DNA of 45,461 nt from Nemertoderma westbladi (taxonomy: Eukaryota > Xenacoelomorpha > Nemertodermatida > Nemertodermatidae). The position numbers were made by a program, and so were the translations under genes. Shown in pieces: positions 1 through 10,121 of this stretch. The notes beneath the pieces were generated by a model that saw only the letters and a list, made by a program, of their open reading frames with translations, had not been told where the DNA came from and ran no database searches. The DNA is taken from assembly GCA_032718475.1 (NCBI GenBank), contig JAUCBJ010000394.1:1-45461 (forward strand), written 5' to 3'. Each line of letters opens with the position of its first letter. Within the stretch, counting starts at the first letter, position 1.

Positions 1-2
1 GT

Positions 3-3000
3 GAGCCTAATACAAGCACGAGCATTGAACATAAAAATAATACTACCAAGCATTTACACGTCTTCCGTGTTGTCGCCGATCGAAATATTTTAATTCCACC
101 AAACCACGAAGCTATAGTACATGGTCGACCAGTTGGTGTGGCATTAGAATGTAGGCCTAAGTCTAAGTCTAATGTAGTGGTAGGCTTATTTGAACCGAAT
201 GCAACTGGCTTAGGTAAGAATGGCTTAATAGGAGCTCGTACACTAAATACAGTAGACCAGGGTCTTATTTTGTGTCGCATTATGAATCCCAATAATAAGC
301 GAATAATTCTTCAAAAGAATAGTCGAATAGGTGATCTTGAGCCACATACTGAAATAATAAATACTGCTACACCGAATGTAAATAAATTAGACTCACCAAC
401 TGACCCTGATGCGGACATAATATCTAAATTCCCTACTTTAGAAGACGACACACACACTAGAGCTTTACATGACGTCCTACTTAAGCACTACAATGTAATA
501 TCTAATAACGATTACGATGTAGGATATTGTGACTTAATTTCGCATGAAATTGATGCTGATGGGCCTCCCATTCGTCAGAGACCGTACCGTATACCATACA
601 AACACCGTGATTTCGTTGATGAAACCATTAAGACGATGATTAAAGAAAACGTGATTGAAGAAAGCTCTAGCCCATGGGCGAGTCCAGTAGTAATTGCACA
701 AAAACCCGATGGAGGATTGCGATTTTGTGTTGACTACAGACGGCTAAACGCTCAAACTCGTATTCCATTACACCCTTTGCCTAGAATAGATGAAGTGATT
801 GATCAATTAGGTGGTAATGCATATTTTACCACTCTTGACTTAACGTGCGGTTATTGGCATGTTCCAATAGCTGACAAAGATCGTGATAAAACTAGTTTCA
901 TCACAAACAGCGGCCAATGGAATTTCCGTCGCATGCCTTTTGGTTTGGCAGGAGCACCCAGTACATTTCAACGACTAATGTCAAAAGTTATAGGTAGATT
1001 AAGTAATAAAATTTGCCTCGTTTACTTAGATGACGTCATTATTTATTCGGAAACATTTGAACAACATTTACATGACATTGATAGTGTACTAGAGTGTATC
1101 GAAGCTGCAGGTTTAAAGCTAAAGCTACGAAAATGTACGTTTGCTGCAGAAAAGGTTACATATTTAGGTCATGAAATAACTGCGCAGGGAATAAAACCAG
1201 CTGTTAGGAATCTACGAGCAGTAAGTGAGTTTCCACGGCCAACCGCAATAACTCAGGTTCGTCAATTTTTAGGACTTGCTTCATTTTACCGTAAGTTCAT
1301 AAAGGATTTTGCGAAAATAGCTTCGCCGTTAGCACAGCTGTTACAGAAAAATGTAGTATTCAGTTGGACAGCTGATAAGGAACAAGCATTTCAGACATTA
1401 AAAACGAAATTAACGAATCCACCTGTACTTGGTTTTCCTATTCTACCATCTACTGACTCAGAACCTTACTGTATTTCGACTTATCGGTTGATGACAGACG
1501 CCTCTATAGTTGGCTTAGGCGCTGTTCTAGAACAATTTCAAGGTGGTAAATATGTAGTTATAGGCTACGCAAGTAGATCTGTAAAACCAGCCGAGAAGAA
1601 TTACAATATTACTGAATTGGAGGGTCTTGGAGTTGTCTGGGGTGTACATTACTTCAGACACTACTTGATTGGTACGAAATTCAAAATTATCACTGATCAT
1701 TCTGCTTTGAAGCACATATTAGCAGTAAAAGAACCAACCGGACGGATAGCGCGATGGTGCTTAGCCTTGCAGCAGTACGATTTTGAAGTTGAACACCGGC
1801 CTGGAAAGCATCATTTTGCCCCCGATGCTTTGAGCAGAAATCCAGTATCAGCTTTTCAACCAGATACCGACATCGATAACATACAAGTAGGTCCGGATAT
1901 AAATATCATAAATAACAGGGAAATTATAAAACCTGACTCCAACCCCATTACTGTAAATGTTATACGTGCTAGGCATGAAACTGAAAGGCGACCAAAGGAA
2001 AACAATAATTGTAAGAGTGCATGGCTATTAGCAATCGCAACCGATCCCACATTGGAAGCAATCCAGCGCATGAAACTCAACGAGCAAGGTCCAGCATTGT
2101 CTGATATTAATTTCGTAGCTTTGAAGCGCTTAGCTACTTTAATCTCTATTGACCAGTTAGGTTTTATGTACTATATTGGGAGTCGAGGTGAGGAAAATCT
2201 ACAAGTAGTACCTAAACAGTTTCAGCAAGAAATAATTCGCACTTTTCACGATCAACCGTGTGGTGGACATTATGCGTTTAATAAAACTTATTATAAGGTT
2301 AGAAACAAATATTGGTGGATTACGATGCGAAAAGATATATTTAAGCACTGTCAAACTTGCTTACCGTGTCAGTTGGCCAAAAGACCGCGATTAAAAATTG
2401 TGTCTCCACTGCACCCATTACCAGTAGTAGGAAACCCTTTTGATAGGTGTGAACTAGATCTACTTGGACCCTTTCATTCTTCTGCTTCCGGTAACCGTTT
2501 TATTTTATTGTTTACCGATAGTTTAACTAAGTGGCCGGAGGGCGTGGCAACCGCTAACAAAAGTGCAAATACAGTAGCTAAGGCATTTATAGACTTGGTG
2601 GTCAGTCGCCACGGTGCACCACGCGTATTACTTACCGAACAGGATTCGAATTTTTTATCTCGAATGTTCCAAAGTGTCACGCAAATGCTTGGAGTTGACC
2701 AAAAATCCGCAGTGATTTATCATCCACAAACCTTAGGATTGGTAGAGCGATTAAATCAAACTCTAGTAACCATGCTGTCTATCTATACCGATTCTGACCA
2801 ATTACACTGGGATGAGTGTCTCCCAGCTGTACTTTTTGCGTATCGCACTTCTATACATTCAACTGTCAATCAAACTCCATTTTTCCTTACCTACGGTCGT
2901 GAAGCAACATTACCTTCAGACGCTGTTTTACTTAAAGCGACCGACAATGCTAGTTTAGATGACTATACTAGACGACTAGCGAAAACAGTTTTGATCAGTA

Positions 3001-3419
3001 GGAAAAATGCAGAGTCATTACAAAAACAAGCTCAATCTAGATTCATTCGGAATTATAATAACAGTCACAACATAGTTGTACCTCAATATAAAGTAGGAAA
3101 CTACGTATTCATAGAAGAAAGGGAATGTCCCGTTGGCTTGTCACGAAAGCTCAGAGCAAAATATCTTGGGCCTTACAGGGTACAGGCAATTGAAGGTGAA
3201 AATTTACGATTAACTAGGCCAGGTCGTAAAAGTGTAAGCACCCTTATTCACCCCAACATGGTAAAACCTGCGCGTTTACGCTACAGTCTGTCTGATACCA
3301 GCCCCGCTATTGAAACAGATGACAACCCAAACATTATAACAAACTATCTAAGCCCACAAGGAAATTCTACAGTTTCTAGTGTGGAATTATCTCTAGTAGA
3401 CGAAAGTGAATTATCATGA
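3..3419 (+). CDS. pol: Ty3/gypsy Pol polyprotein (RT, RNase H, integrase), 5' partial
   Basis: The frame is open from nucleotide 3 to a TGA at 3417-3419. The GTG at 138 is only an internal codon, because the residues before it already match the linker that follows gypsy proteases. Numbering from the codon at 138, the reverse transcriptase spans about residues 150-320, with the catalytic YLDD box near 297-300 (about 1024-1035). RNase H follows, with MTDAS, the TELEGL glutamate, TDHSAL and the terminal DALSR. Integrase has an HHCC zinc finger (about 2248-2385), catalytic D774, a DDE-type E870, and a C-terminal KYLGPYRV (GPY/F) module; I see no chromodomain. The second catalytic position, normally Asp, is Glu834 (codon 2637-2639), exactly 35 residues before E870, and the following Gly is Asp836. 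The enzyme copies element RNA and inserts the DNA; this copy may be integration-defective. Confidence 0.93.
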   Translation, partial: EPNTSTSIEHKNNTTKHLHVFRVVADRNILIPPNHEAIVHGRPVGVALECRPKSKSNVVVGLFEPNATGLGKNGLIGARTLNTVDQGLILCRIMNPNNKRIILQKNSRIGDLEPHTEIINTATPNVNKLDSPTDPDADIISKFPTLEDDTHTRALHDVLLKHYNVISNNDYDVGYCDLISHEIDADGPPIRQRPYRIPYKHRDFVDETIKTMIKENVIEESSSPWASPVVIAQKPDGGLRFCVDYRRLNAQTRIPLHPLPRIDEVIDQLGGNAYFTTLDLTCGYWHVPIADKDRDKTSFITNSGQWNFRRMPFGLAGAPSTFQRLMSKVIGRLSNKICLVYLDDVIIYSETFEQHLHDIDSVLECIEAAGLKLKLRKCTFAAEKVTYLGHEITAQGIKPAVRNLRAVSEFPRPTAITQVRQFLGLASFYRKFIKDFAKIASPLAQLLQKNVVFSWTADKEQAFQTLKTKLTNPPVLGFPILPSTDSEPYCISTYRLMTDASIVGLGAVLEQFQGGKYVVIGYASRSVKPAEKNYNITELEGLGVVWGVHYFRHYLIGTKFKIITDHSALKHILAVKEPTGRIARWCLALQQYDFEVEHRPGKHHFAPDALSRNPVSAFQPDTDIDNIQVGPDINIINNREIIKPDSNPITVNVIRARHETERRPKENNNCKSAWLLAIATDPTLEAIQRMKLNEQGPALSDINFVALKRLATLISIDQLGFMYYIGSRGEENLQVVPKQFQQEIIRTFHDQPCGGHYAFNKTYYKVRNKYWWITMRKDIFKHCQTCLPCQLAKRPRLKIVSPLHPLPVVGNPFDRCELDLLGPFHSSASGNRFILLFTDSLTKWPEGVATANKSANTVAKAFIDLVVSRHGAPRVLLTEQDSNFLSRMFQSVTQMLGVDQKSAVIYHPQTLGLVERLNQTLVTMLSIYTDSDQLHWDECLPAVLFAYRTSIHSTVNQTPFFLTYGREATLPSDAVLLKATDNASLDDYTRRLAKTVLISRKNAESLQKQAQSRFIRNYNNSHNIVVPQYKVGNYVFIEERECPVGLSRKLRAKYLGPYRVQAIEGENLRLTRPGRKSVSTLIHPNMVKPARLRYSLSDTSPAIETDDNPNIITNYLSPQGNSTVSSVELSLVDESELS

Positions 3420-4684
3420 AAATTGAAATGTAACATTTAATAATCATGAGAAACATTGTTATCATTAATCATGTAACCTTAATTTTAATCGTGTACATAT
3501 ATGTTATTTTATGACTTATAAATGAAGCCAATTGTAAGAAGTTATAAAGGACTCATAACTGTGTGATGCTTTATCGTTATACTGGGTATAGCAATATCGG
3601 TATTGAAATAGTGAATTAGACCTACAGTAGTCTAGTTGTTATCCGCATGTCATTATTTTACATTTATATTCTACAGTTGCTCTGAATACCCATTTATCAT
3701 AAAATAGTGTCACATATTTTCTATTTTAGTTATCCATTAAGTATACTGTGCTACAGTGCATGATTAATATTATAATACTATTGATATAATGTCATTATAC
3801 TGTAGTATAGTTTGCAATTGCAAAAATAAATATGTAGGCCTAATTGTAAAGATAATTTAAAGATAAATTGTTATAAAGATACTTATTGTACTTATATTAC
3901 GTAAATTTAATGTTTGAATAAAGTGATTCGTTATTGTGTTATAAGAGTAATTTACCGACCATGTCCTTGAATAAAGTTTTAGTGTTATTTAAAACAATTA
4001 CTGTAGAAATAAAGTGAATACGAGAACAGTATGTCTCAAACTGTGCAATGAGTATCCAGTACAGTAGAGGCGAAAACTCCGTTGTCTTAATTATTGCAAT
4101 TTTTATGTTATCAAGTTTGATTTAATTTAATCATTTCATTATTTTGCTGTAATTTTCTTACAGATATTTGATTGACATTATTTTTGAGTTCTCGGATTTT
4201 CAGATGTAGTTATTTCAAAAGCTTATATGTGAAGGTAGTAGACTGTCTGTGAAATAGGCAAATTCAACGAATTTGTAATTTCATATTTAAATTAAAGGTC
4301 GACACAGATTTTTGCCTCAGGATATTTTCCTACAGAATGTCACTTTCTTAATAATAATTGTAAGTAAATAAGTTTAAATGGTAACTGGAAGTCAAACAAT
4401 GTATTTATTTTTTTACAACAATTTTATTGACTTTACTTTAATTGACATGTTTTTGATAATCATATGTGATGTTAAACACAGTTTACAACTGTGGTTTCGG
4501 TACCATAATGTACTATTTACGGCATGTCGAATGTTCTATAGACCCCTATGTAGTTGAAAGAGCCAAAATATATTTTATATTTATTAGCTTTCATATGAAA
4601 ATTAAAATGAATAACAGCAAAATGTCTATAACTGTAAGATAAGAAGTTCTGCAACACGGGGACGTGTTGATTGATGGAGGGGAG
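3420..4684 (+). other. Long non-coding 3' spacer of the gypsy element, ending in a polypurine tract
   Basis: About 1.26 kb lies between the pol stop and the LTR. It is AT-rich, with stops in all frames and no env-like reading frame. It ends in the purine run at about 4674-4684, next to the LTR, which is the expected plus-strand primer site. The spacer is long for an env-less gypsy element and could be the remains of a third ORF or a regulatory 3' UTR. Confidence 0.7.
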
Positions 4685-5035
4685 TGTCACAACTGTATTA
4701 TAATTTATGCACCACCTAGCGGCCAGTATCGGAATAACAATTACAATACATTATCTTTCATTTACTGGTAGATGGCTCATTCAATTACATGTATAAAAGT
4801 AGCCAGAAGTTCTTATAACGGTTGGTACCGGTAGAGAATATTACGATTATTATTAATTATCTTTAGAACACATAACTAACTTCAATTATAAAAATATACT
4901 GATAACTGATTACTAATGATACTGAAAACCTTTTTAGTTTTATATATTATCACTATTATAATACGACGCTCCCTCACCCAGACTCTATCCGTACCCGCCG
5001 CAGTCACTTCAGCTGTCTCCTGGAGTGGTCTGACA
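4685..5035 (+). repeat. 3' LTR of the gypsy element (351 bp)
   Basis: The LTR starts TGTCA (4685-4689) directly after the polypurine tract and ends TGACA (5031-5035), a perfect 5-bp terminal inverted repeat with the standard TG...CA ends. A TATA box, TATAAAA, lies at 4792-4798. The 5' LTR is outside the window, so the boundaries rest on these signals alone. Confidence 0.8.
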
Positions 5036-7027
5036 GTAGGCCTATTTCAGTATTTCAAATATTTTTGATGCATTGCAGCATTGCACCATATACTGATATA
5101 AAGCCTTTGGTATTTAGGCCTACTGTACAACCTACTGCTTACTGCTTGCTACCTGTGGTTTATAATATTTTGCTCAGGTTTCATACTGTAGTTGCCCGGC
5201 ATCAAAGCAACCTGATTGAAATATCAACAGGGATGCAGTGCGGCGATGTCTTGTAGGTAGTGATGTGATTTTGCGGTACTCCTACAGTACCTCCAGGCTC
5301 CAGACACGGGAGTCCCTTTTTGCCTTTTGAATTTCGAGAAGTAGGCCTACATAGTATTTTTTGCTCTGAATGCTGCGTAGAATACTGTAAATCATGCCAG
5401 TGGCGTAGCCGGGATTTCACAAGGGGAAGGGCCAGAGCCAGAAGGGGGGGGGGGGGGGGGGGGTGCAGACTCAAAATTAACACATATCTAATCAAAATGA
5501 ATGAAATTAAACAATGTTAACATATGTGAGGTTTGATCAAGAAACCGACCTACGGTTACAAAAAATAAAATTTTTTTAATGATTAACAAAAAAGTGTTTT
5601 GAAAATTAGCAGACCCGCTTATGACCAAATATTAACAAAGTTTTGAGAAAATTGACCCCAAGTCATGAAATCAAGTCATGAGAGTTTCAAACGTTCCCGC
5701 CAATTTTCTGTATTTGGGGGGAATTTTCAAATATAAAATTTAACGATATTATATATTTTCAAAGCAGACATGTCAAAAATTATTTACATGTCAGAATTCA
5801 GAGTCTGCAAGTCGGGGTATGGACTATTAGTGAATATGTTTTATTGTTATTATTACTGGAGGTCAATGTGTCTGTCTGTCTGTCTGTCCTAAATATTAAT
5901 AAAATAAATAATAAATGTTAAAAATAAAATATAAATAAATAAAGACACCACCCAATTTTTTTGGTGAGGGGGTTTTACTTGCCGATGATTTCAATTACGA
6001 TCTCGGTTTTCACTATTTGCCAAATCTAAACTTTTGTCTGCCTGTCATTCAGTCTGTCTGTTATCATGTCTGTCTGTCAGTTAAAATTTAAGAAAGTGCA
6101 CAAACTGTTTAGGGTTGTGTTAACATTTCCTAGGCGGTGATTATATTTAAAATGTAACTTTTCTGATTTCACAAAATCTAAACTGTCTCTGGCTCACTCT
6201 TGATCTGTTTTTGTGTTTCAAGGTGTGTAGAAATCAATAAAAGTAACAAAAAAATCAATTTATGAGTTTTATATATTATTGTATATTTATTTAACGTACA
6301 TATTTATTTAAATAAACGAAAAATAACCTTCGGCAATTGAAAACCCACTAAATTATTTAATTATGAGATTATTATGAATTTATATAAGTGCTAAGCTGCT
6401 GACAGCTGACCAGCCGGACTGGCGAATGGAATTAAAAAATCATGAATCATGCTGATCAAACTTCCTACTCTAGGCCTACTGTACATGATTTACCTAACTG
6501 AAACAACAGTGGCCGGCCAGCTGGCTGCTGACAGTAGGCCTACTGTATTATTGTAAACCACCGTCACAATATACTCCCGCCGCGTATACAGTGTATGTAC
6601 GCGTGCTGGCGGGTCGCATCAAACCCGTTTCCCAGGGAGTGCGCTAAATAACACCGTAATCACCAGTCATACTTCAGACACTACAGGCTACAGCCAGACA
6701 TGGTAGCCCAGTCAGCATGTATAAGAATCTTTCATTTTCTAACTACCGGTAGTGTTTCCGTGTTCTATAGGCCTACAGTGTAGGCCTACTTTATTGTAAT
6801 TTTACATTTTATTGGCCAGCCGCTATAATACTACGACTAGTATTTGGGTTTTAGGATAGTTCGGATTTAGTTGTTCAACTTATTTTATGGAAGGCCTCTA
6901 GGCCTACAGTACCTATAACATATATCGGTACTTTAAGCCTATAGGCCTACGGTGCCGTGTTTAGTTTCGGTTTCGACGTATTGACTTTGACTACCGGTAG
7001 TTAAACTGCTACTTGTGCCTTTACATC
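5036..7027. other. Intergenic DNA with repeat fragments, no gene seen
   Basis: I see no coding region. The stretch holds a transposon-end-like motif CAGTGGCGTAGCC (5398-5410) followed by a run of 20 G (5444-5463), a short TGTC microsatellite near 5869-5887, and a second TCTG/TGTC cluster near 6050-6080. TAGGCCTA and ACCGGT motifs cluster at 6470-6990, just upstream of the next gene, where its promoter should lie; no clear TATA box was found. Confidence 0.5.
5398..5463 (+). repeat. Transposon-end-like GGCGTAGCC motif with a 20-base poly-G tract
   Basis: CAGTGGCGTAGCC resembles the terminal motif of the inverted-repeat element at 14141-14460 (CAGAGGCGTAGC). It runs into a purine-rich stretch and 20 consecutive G. 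No matching inverted end was found nearby, so this is probably a broken or solo end. Confidence 0.4.
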
Positions 7028-9457
7028 ATGTCTGATCTAACTTTTCTGGACTTGTATACAATTTTGCGGGATATTCCTAATAACAAAAATTTAGAACAGA
7101 CTGCTAGTTATTTTACATTGGAGAGTGATAGCAGAGACACTGTTTTTTCCGTTACATTTTATCCATCATTAACGAAGTTACTTAACAGATGGTTTATCAT
7201 TAATAATGTATGTCAGCTTGGGGGAAACAGCCTAACGTCACTGCTTCATAAAGTGGCATCTGCGACAGAAGAACCCGTAATTTTAACTGTGGCATCGTCG
7301 ACAAAGGATAATGGAGATCAGTCCTTAGCATTTGAAGCTGTCATTCGTCCAGAAGCAACTCCTGATAATAATTTGCTCACAATAAAACGTGTGGGCCAAG
7401 AAGTTAAAAATATTCGCAATGAACAAGTCACAAGAATTATTGTTGCTTTTAAATCTTCTCTTTCTGATAAATGGCCTATTGTTTGTAAATATGTAAGAAA
7501 CTTGTCTTATCTTAACAGAAACATTGAGTTTTCTTGTAAATCCACTTATGACAATAATCCAACATATGATTCGAAATCAGATGATTGTAATAATTTAACC
7601 ACTTTCCATCTAACTCCAGCGATAAGTCAGCAGTGCAGGCTTCCAGGAAAATCAGAATATTTGGGATTATTTGAAATTAAGGGACATCCTGTTTCTCTCA
7701 AATTGACTGTTTATGGTTATATTGCTGACAGATTCTTACCAATCGGTGTTATCTACGGTATTTTCTCCACCACTACCACTAAAGATCCCTTGCTGTTCGA
7801 TCCAATACTATCAGATGCTAAACATTTGGCTAATTGGGAGAAATTTGGTATTAATAGCGTCAACATACATGATAGTGGAATTGGAGACTTCGCTCTGAAC
7901 TGCCAATCATCCGCAAAATATACTTCGTTAATGTTACTGTATTGCTTTGAATGTGAACCCAAGGGAAATAAAGGTAAGTATTTACACGATGAAATAGAGT
8001 TTAGGAACTATATTCGAATAAATTTTATGAATTTAGTTTTTATTAAGTATATTTCATATGTTGTGCAAGCGACTAATTCGTGCTTGGAGAAGGTTATTAA
8101 AGGTAGAACGAAGGGCGATGGTATTGGATGTGTATCTAGGGCTGGGCTGCAGCTGCAGTCGCAGGGAAGTAAAAGGTCTGCAACTAGCGGGGGGAGACAT
8201 GACGACTCTGAGGTTATGAAATGCACTGCTGGGAAACAAAACTTTGAGATAGTCAACTGCGGTTCTAAGCGGTTGAAAATATCACCAGATCAACAAGAAT
8301 TTCGCTCTAAGGCATTTAACAAATCCATTCCAATTGTTGTGAATTCATTGTTCAGGGTAATTCGTAATAGCATGTCTGTAGACTTTCGCCAAGGAGTAAT
8401 GAAATCACTTGGAGTAAATAGCATTGATTGTGTCAAAGCCGTATTGAATGATTTTTTAAATGAATGCCGCCACAAACCAAAACCTAAAAATAAGTTAAAA
8501 AATAAAATCCCAAAGAGGTCAAATTCCGCGACATTAGATTTAAGGAATCCACCTTCATCATCACCGACTTTAATTCCACCGAATCTCTCGCCAAAACATA
8601 ATTTACTGTCACTAACTTCTGATACTTATAAAGAACTACCATTGACTCAACCGGTACGTATTACCCCAACCACGTCCGCGGTGTATGTTCCACCCCGATT
8701 AATAAATAGTTCTATTTGCGCAAACTTTTCCTCGAACAACTGCCTAGCAACCCAATTATCTCCCATCGTGCTCACAGGTCCACAGCGCTCACCTGTTATC
8801 AGTGATTGTACAAATAATTCCAGCAACGATTTGATCAGTATGTTGTCTGACTTTGATGGAGTTCTTGAAACATTCCAAAATCCCCAAGACATTTCTCTCT
8901 CTATTGCGAATCATCGATTCGCCAACTTGCCGGATGTCCCGAACACAGACCAGTTTGTTCCGGATACCCACCATGGTCCCCCATTGTCTCTGCACTCTGC
9001 GAGTCCGTGGTATCCCCAAGAAGTAATTCCAGAGAGCTTCGAAGAACTAGACAAATCAGACTTGTTTGACACATTCGAGAGCCTTGGGAGCACAGAGATT
9101 GTCCCGATTAACCGATTTTATGAAACTCAATTCGACGGTGTCAGCAATATCATCGACGAGCTTCTCAACGAAAATTACTTAGCGGAAACTCGCGATTTAT
9201 CGTCGGAAGACGCACTTCCGAGACCGAAGGACTCCTGTAGCAGTAAACTCGACTCTCGACATGAACACGACGTAGAGAACTGGTTTGCTTGCCCATCCCA
9301 AGATTCTATCTTTGATTCCTTTAAAGAGATCGAGAATGAACTTAGTGATGACTTGGTTTTTCAGGGTTTTGATTCGAACGAATTGATGGGGAACTCTAGC
9401 GGATTCAACGATATGGGTTTATTAACATCCGAGCAAGAGTTCATATGGCCGGACTAG
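7028..9457 (+). CDS. Unrecognised 809-residue protein, transcription-regulator-like architecture
   Basis: The first ATG of a long frame is at 7028 with A at -3; the frame extends upstream only to non-ATG codons. I do not recognise the family. What can be seen: residues 1-315 look globular and beta-rich; a basic KRLKIS cluster lies near 412-418; a Lys/Pro/Arg-rich nuclear-localisation-like segment lies near 482-498; a Ser/Pro/Asn-rich linker follows. The C-terminal 150 residues are strongly acidic with spaced Phe, Leu and Trp (DLFDTFESLG near 675; EIENELSDDL and NELMG close to the end), typical of transactivation segments. This suggests an N-terminal DNA- or protein-binding domain joined to a C-terminal activation region. 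A good GTAAGT donor at 7974 and an AG at 8069 bound a 96-base in-frame segment that may be an intron, giving about 777 residues. Gene reality is well supported by length; function is inference. Confidence 0.75.
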   Translation: MSDLTFLDLYTILRDIPNNKNLEQTASYFTLESDSRDTVFSVTFYPSLTKLLNRWFIINNVCQLGGNSLTSLLHKVASATEEPVILTVASSTKDNGDQSLAFEAVIRPEATPDNNLLTIKRVGQEVKNIRNEQVTRIIVAFKSSLSDKWPIVCKYVRNLSYLNRNIEFSCKSTYDNNPTYDSKSDDCNNLTTFHLTPAISQQCRLPGKSEYLGLFEIKGHPVSLKLTVYGYIADRFLPIGVIYGIFSTTTTKDPLLFDPILSDAKHLANWEKFGINSVNIHDSGIGDFALNCQSSAKYTSLMLLYCFECEPKGNKGKYLHDEIEFRNYIRINFMNLVFIKYISYVVQATNSCLEKVIKGRTKGDGIGCVSRAGLQLQSQGSKRSATSGGRHDDSEVMKCTAGKQNFEIVNCGSKRLKISPDQQEFRSKAFNKSIPIVVNSLFRVIRNSMSVDFRQGVMKSLGVNSIDCVKAVLNDFLNECRHKPKPKNKLKNKIPKRSNSATLDLRNPPSSSPTLIPPNLSPKHNLLSLTSDTYKELPLTQPVRITPTTSAVYVPPRLINSSICANFSSNNCLATQLSPIVLTGPQRSPVISDCTNNSSNDLISMLSDFDGVLETFQNPQDISLSIANHRFANLPDVPNTDQFVPDTHHGPPLSLHSASPWYPQEVIPESFEELDKSDLFDTFESLGSTEIVPINRFYETQFDGVSNIIDELLNENYLAETRDLSSEDALPRPKDSCSSKLDSRHEHDVENWFACPSQDSIFDSFKEIENELSDDLVFQGFDSNELMGNSSGFNDMGLLTSEQEFIWPD
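7974..8069 (+). other. Candidate 96-nt in-frame intron inside the unrecognised gene
   Basis: The segment begins GTAAGT right after AAAG and ends in CAAG after a T-rich stretch. It is 96 bases (32 codons) with no stop. It is much more AT-rich than its surroundings and would encode an isolated hydrophobic insert. Removal keeps the frame (phase 1). Either a constitutive intron or a retained-intron isoform is possible. Confidence 0.45.
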
Positions 9458-10121
9458 CTTTGTCTCATCGACAATATTTTATAAATGTGCCTCAGTATTT
9501 TAAATGCGTATACTGCACAGTGCAAAGTATGTTATACTGAAATACTTAGTTAGATTATTCCTTTAATTTGTTACCAGCACCAGGCAAGCTATTATTTTTT
9601 ATAGGCAATGTTATTTATTTTATAACAATTCAATTCATTTACTTTGCTGTACATCATTGGCCTTGATATTGTTAATATATATTTAATTTTAGAACTGGAA
9701 CAAAATTTAATCTTTGTATATATTTTTTGCATTAATATGATTGAAAATAATATTGTTGTAACTATGTTATTTCTGTTTATAAGAAGTAAGCCATGTTTTG
9801 GGTCTACGTGATTACAATACAGAAAACGCAGTATATTTCCCATAGAATCCGAACTACGTTCCATCACTACATCAGTCACCCTCCATCCATATAAGGGTGA
9901 GGGCCTCAGGATCCCATGACACACAAGCATAAAACCATACAGATGAGGTCTAGGAAGTACTGTAGAACAAAGTATGGTCTATAATTACCATTTCAATAAC
10001 GTTAACATAGGAATCAAATGACTCATGACTACTGTACTCAAATATAGCTGACCAATATGTTAGATGTGCTGGGAGGACCACTAGAGCTGACTAACCCATG
10101 TTTCTAGGATTATAGACTCAC
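9458..10121. other. 3' flank of the unrecognised gene, AT-rich
   Basis: The stretch contains the 3' end of the plus-strand gene (no perfect AATAAA close by). On the minus strand it holds a sulfatase-like but damaged segment near 9780-9947, listed separately. Nothing else was identified. Confidence 0.4.
9780..9947 (-). pseudogene. Possible decayed or diverged sulfatase exon
   Basis: A minus-strand frame reads Leu-Tyr-Gly, then a four-residue excess, then DVVMERSSDSMGNILRFL. This resembles the conserved YGD.V.EiDdSiGkIL segment of GALNS-type sulfatases, and it lies 3' of the four good sulfatase exons. A fair acceptor (ttgttctacag) sits just upstream of it, but the splice phase from exon 4 would run into a stop within three codons. 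The segment that should come before it in the protein (about 60 residues) is missing, and the SDNG metal-binding motif is not recognisable. It may be a degenerate exon, an exon copy or chance. Confidence 0.33.

Larger units (their letters stand above)
1..5035 (+). mobile_element. Ty3/gypsy LTR retrotransposon, 5' part outside window
   Basis: The element enters the window inside its polyprotein and ends at a 3' LTR. The order is reverse transcriptase, RNase H and integrase, which is the Ty3/gypsy order (integrase after RNase H). It is followed by a 1.26-kb spacer, a polypurine tract just before 4685 and an LTR with TGTCA/TGACA ends. The 5' LTR, primer-binding site, gag and protease lie to the left and cannot be judged. 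The five bases after the LTR (5036-5040, GTAGG) would be the target-site duplication if the element is complete. The pol frame is open to the edge, so the insertion is fairly young, but one integrase catalytic position is altered. Confidence 0.93.

Noticed and set aside
5202-5520. Frames with poly-Gly or poly-Pro on either strand
   Set aside because: They are products of the 20-base G run in a repeat fragment.
5865-5888. TGTC microsatellite as a functional element
   Set aside because: Short simple repeat with no context suggesting function.
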